From: Lachnospiraceae bacterium | GTDB lineage: Bacteria; Bacillota; Clostridia; Lachnospirales; Lachnospiraceae | NCBI GenBank assembly: GCA_024691065.1 | Contig: JAILOA010000384.1 | Span: 1 to 5,232 of the forward strand | Length of the DNA stretch: 5,232 nt | Direction: 5' to 3' | In this document: positions 4,562 through 5,232 of the stretch, piece by piece | Layout of the letters: each line of letters opens with the position of its first letter | Position numbering within the stretch: position 1 is the stretch's first letter | Notes under the pieces: model-generated | Database searches by the model: none | Told to the model about the DNA's origin: nothing | What the model saw: the letters and a program-made list of their open reading frames with translations, nothing else | Translations under genes and position numbers: made by a program

Positions 4562-4918
4562 ATGAACAAAATTATATTAATGGGTAACCTTTCTAAGAAA
4601 CCCAAATTACACAAATCAGAAGGCGAGAAGGCAATCTCCATAACGAGGTTTGATATTGCAGTTAATCGTAAGGGTAAATCCAAGGAAAACAGTGAGGCTG
4701 ACTTTTTTCACTGTACTGCGTTTGGAAAGACCGCTGAATTTGTTGAGAAGTATTTTGATAAGGGTTCCCGCATGATGCTGGTAGGAAGGGTTGAGAATAA
4801 CAATTATACCAATAAGCAAGGAGAAAAGGTTTACAGCTATCAGGTGGTAGTTGAAGAAGTTGAGTTTGCTGATACAAAGAATGGATCCGGTAAAGTGTCG
4901 GGTGATGATAATGAGTGA
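4562..4918 (+). CDS. ssb: Single-stranded DNA-binding protein, short plasmid type
   Basis: A 118-residue OB-fold protein. It begins MNKIILMGNLSKKPKL, the usual SSB first strand, and carries FFHCTAFGKTAEFVEKYFDKG (residues 48-68), then the GRVENNNYTNKQGEK hairpin and a closing YQVVVEEVEF strand. In the family it forms tetramers that coat single-stranded DNA at replication forks. It is shorter than chromosomal SSBs (about 140-180 residues). Almost no flexible tail remains and it ends GDDNE, without the terminal Ile-Pro-Phe of the acidic tip that recruits partner proteins. The ATG at 4562 has GAAAGGAG 7 nt upstream. It lies 53 nt after repA with no terminator, so it is probably co-transcribed and supports plasmid replication. 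Its stop overlaps the start of the next gene. Confidence 0.93.
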   Translation: MNKIILMGNLSKKPKLHKSEGEKAISITRFDIAVNRKGKSKENSEADFFHCTAFGKTAEFVEKYFDKGSRMMLVGRVENNNYTNKQGEKVYSYQVVVEEVEFADTKNGSGKVSGDDNE

Positions 4919-5232
4919 TGAAAACATTCATCAATTCCGGTTTACGTTAAATACAAATAATAAAGCAGATAAGGAATTGTATGACCTTCTGAAAAAGCAG
5001 CAAAATATGAGCAGCTACATAAGGCAGGCTGTGCTTAGCTATCACCATAGGGAATATGTTACTAAAGCAGATTTGGAGAGGGTAGAAAATAGGATTATAG
5101 ATGAATTAAAGGGTCAATTTGATAAGCAATATGATAATAGACCCAATAAAGTACCCAATAAAATACCCAATAACGAAGAGGAGTGGTTCAACTCAGATGA
5201 TAAGCAAGTTGATAAGCAAGATAATAAGCAAG
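4911..5232 (+). CDS. Ribbon-helix-helix-like DNA-binding protein, 3' end missing
   Basis: An open frame of at least 107 codons that continues past the window edge. Residues about 8-46 have the ribbon-helix-helix pattern: a short strand QFRFTLN, a helix ADKELYDLLKKQQ, then SSYIRQAVLSYH. This resembles MetJ/Arc/CopG-type regulators and ParR-type partition adaptors. A second helical segment (50-68) follows. The tail from residue 71 is hydrophilic with a four-residue period (DKQ, NKVP, NKIP, DKQV units). The ATG at 4911 overlaps the ssb stop by 8 bp (ATGAGTGA), with GGTGAT 4 nt upstream, so translation is probably coupled. ATG 4905 is an in-frame alternative. Downstream of repA and ssb, a role in partition or copy control is likely, but no ParM or ParA is visible. 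Confidence 0.7.
   Translation, partial: MSDENIHQFRFTLNTNNKADKELYDLLKKQQNMSSYIRQAVLSYHHREYVTKADLERVENRIIDELKGQFDKQYDNRPNKVPNKIPNNEEEWFNSDDKQVDKQDNKQ
5121..5232. repeat. Short 12-bp tandem repeats in the tail of the ribbon-helix-helix gene
   Basis: Three copies close to ACCCAATAAAGT occur at 5141-5152, 5153-5164 and 5165-5176 (the last degenerate). GATAAGCAAGTT-like units start at 5199, 5211 and 5223, with an earlier copy at 5121. The 12-bp period keeps the reading frame and yields four-residue repeats in the protein, so selection on the peptide or replication slippage explains it as well as a DNA role. The array is cut by the window end. Confidence 0.6.

Noticed and set aside
4616..4934. Two - strand ORFs opposite ssb
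   Set aside because: They overlap a well-recognised SSB gene and show no domain of their own.

Overview
The window looks like the replication module of a plasmid, or of an integrated plasmid-like element, from a low-GC Gram-positive anaerobe of the Clostridia, most likely a Lachnospiraceae relative. This rests on the AT-rich composition, strong GGAGG-type ribosome binding sites, Rho-independent terminators, a Firmicutes-type LexA and a RepA_N-family initiator. All convincing genes are on the + strand. The organism itself cannot be named from the sequence.

Layout. Positions 1-70 resemble the end of an IS21-family insertion sequence (tentative). Next come a well-formed promoter with a palindrome at the predicted transcription start, and a LexA/S24 self-cleaving repressor (265-870). 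Positions 871-1296 carry no gene. They hold a block of 17-bp direct repeats inside AT-rich DNA (876-1033) and then four successive stem-loops (1106-1264), which look like a structured RNA or leader of the small zinc-ribbon gene (1297-1536). A strong terminator lies at 1688-1744. After it come a candidate promoter, a leader closed by a perfect 10-bp helix (1831-1945), and two hairpins that can hide ribosome binding sites. These precede a 229-residue protein with a sigma-region-4-like helix-turn-helix (2065-2754).

A terminator (2834-2878) and a structured leader (2913-3094) separate that gene from repA (3114-4508). repA is followed closely by ssb (4562-4918). ssb overlaps the start of a ribbon-helix-helix-like gene that runs off the window end (4911 onward). 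repA, ssb and this last gene look like one operon for replication and, probably, partition or copy control.

The most informative signals are in the DNA rather than in the protein catalogue. First, six tandem 23-bp repeats (the sixth partial) lie inside repA and are followed directly by AT-rich 30-bp repeats. Because 23 is not a multiple of three, the repeat is conserved as DNA rather than as a simple peptide repeat, which is what an internal iteron origin would look like. Second, the same two-part motif with identical internal spacing occurs twice, once before the sigma-like gene and once before repA. This raises the possibility that the sigma-like protein controls both its own gene and replication. 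Third, several leaders are unusually structured, so expression control by RNA folding is likely in this element.
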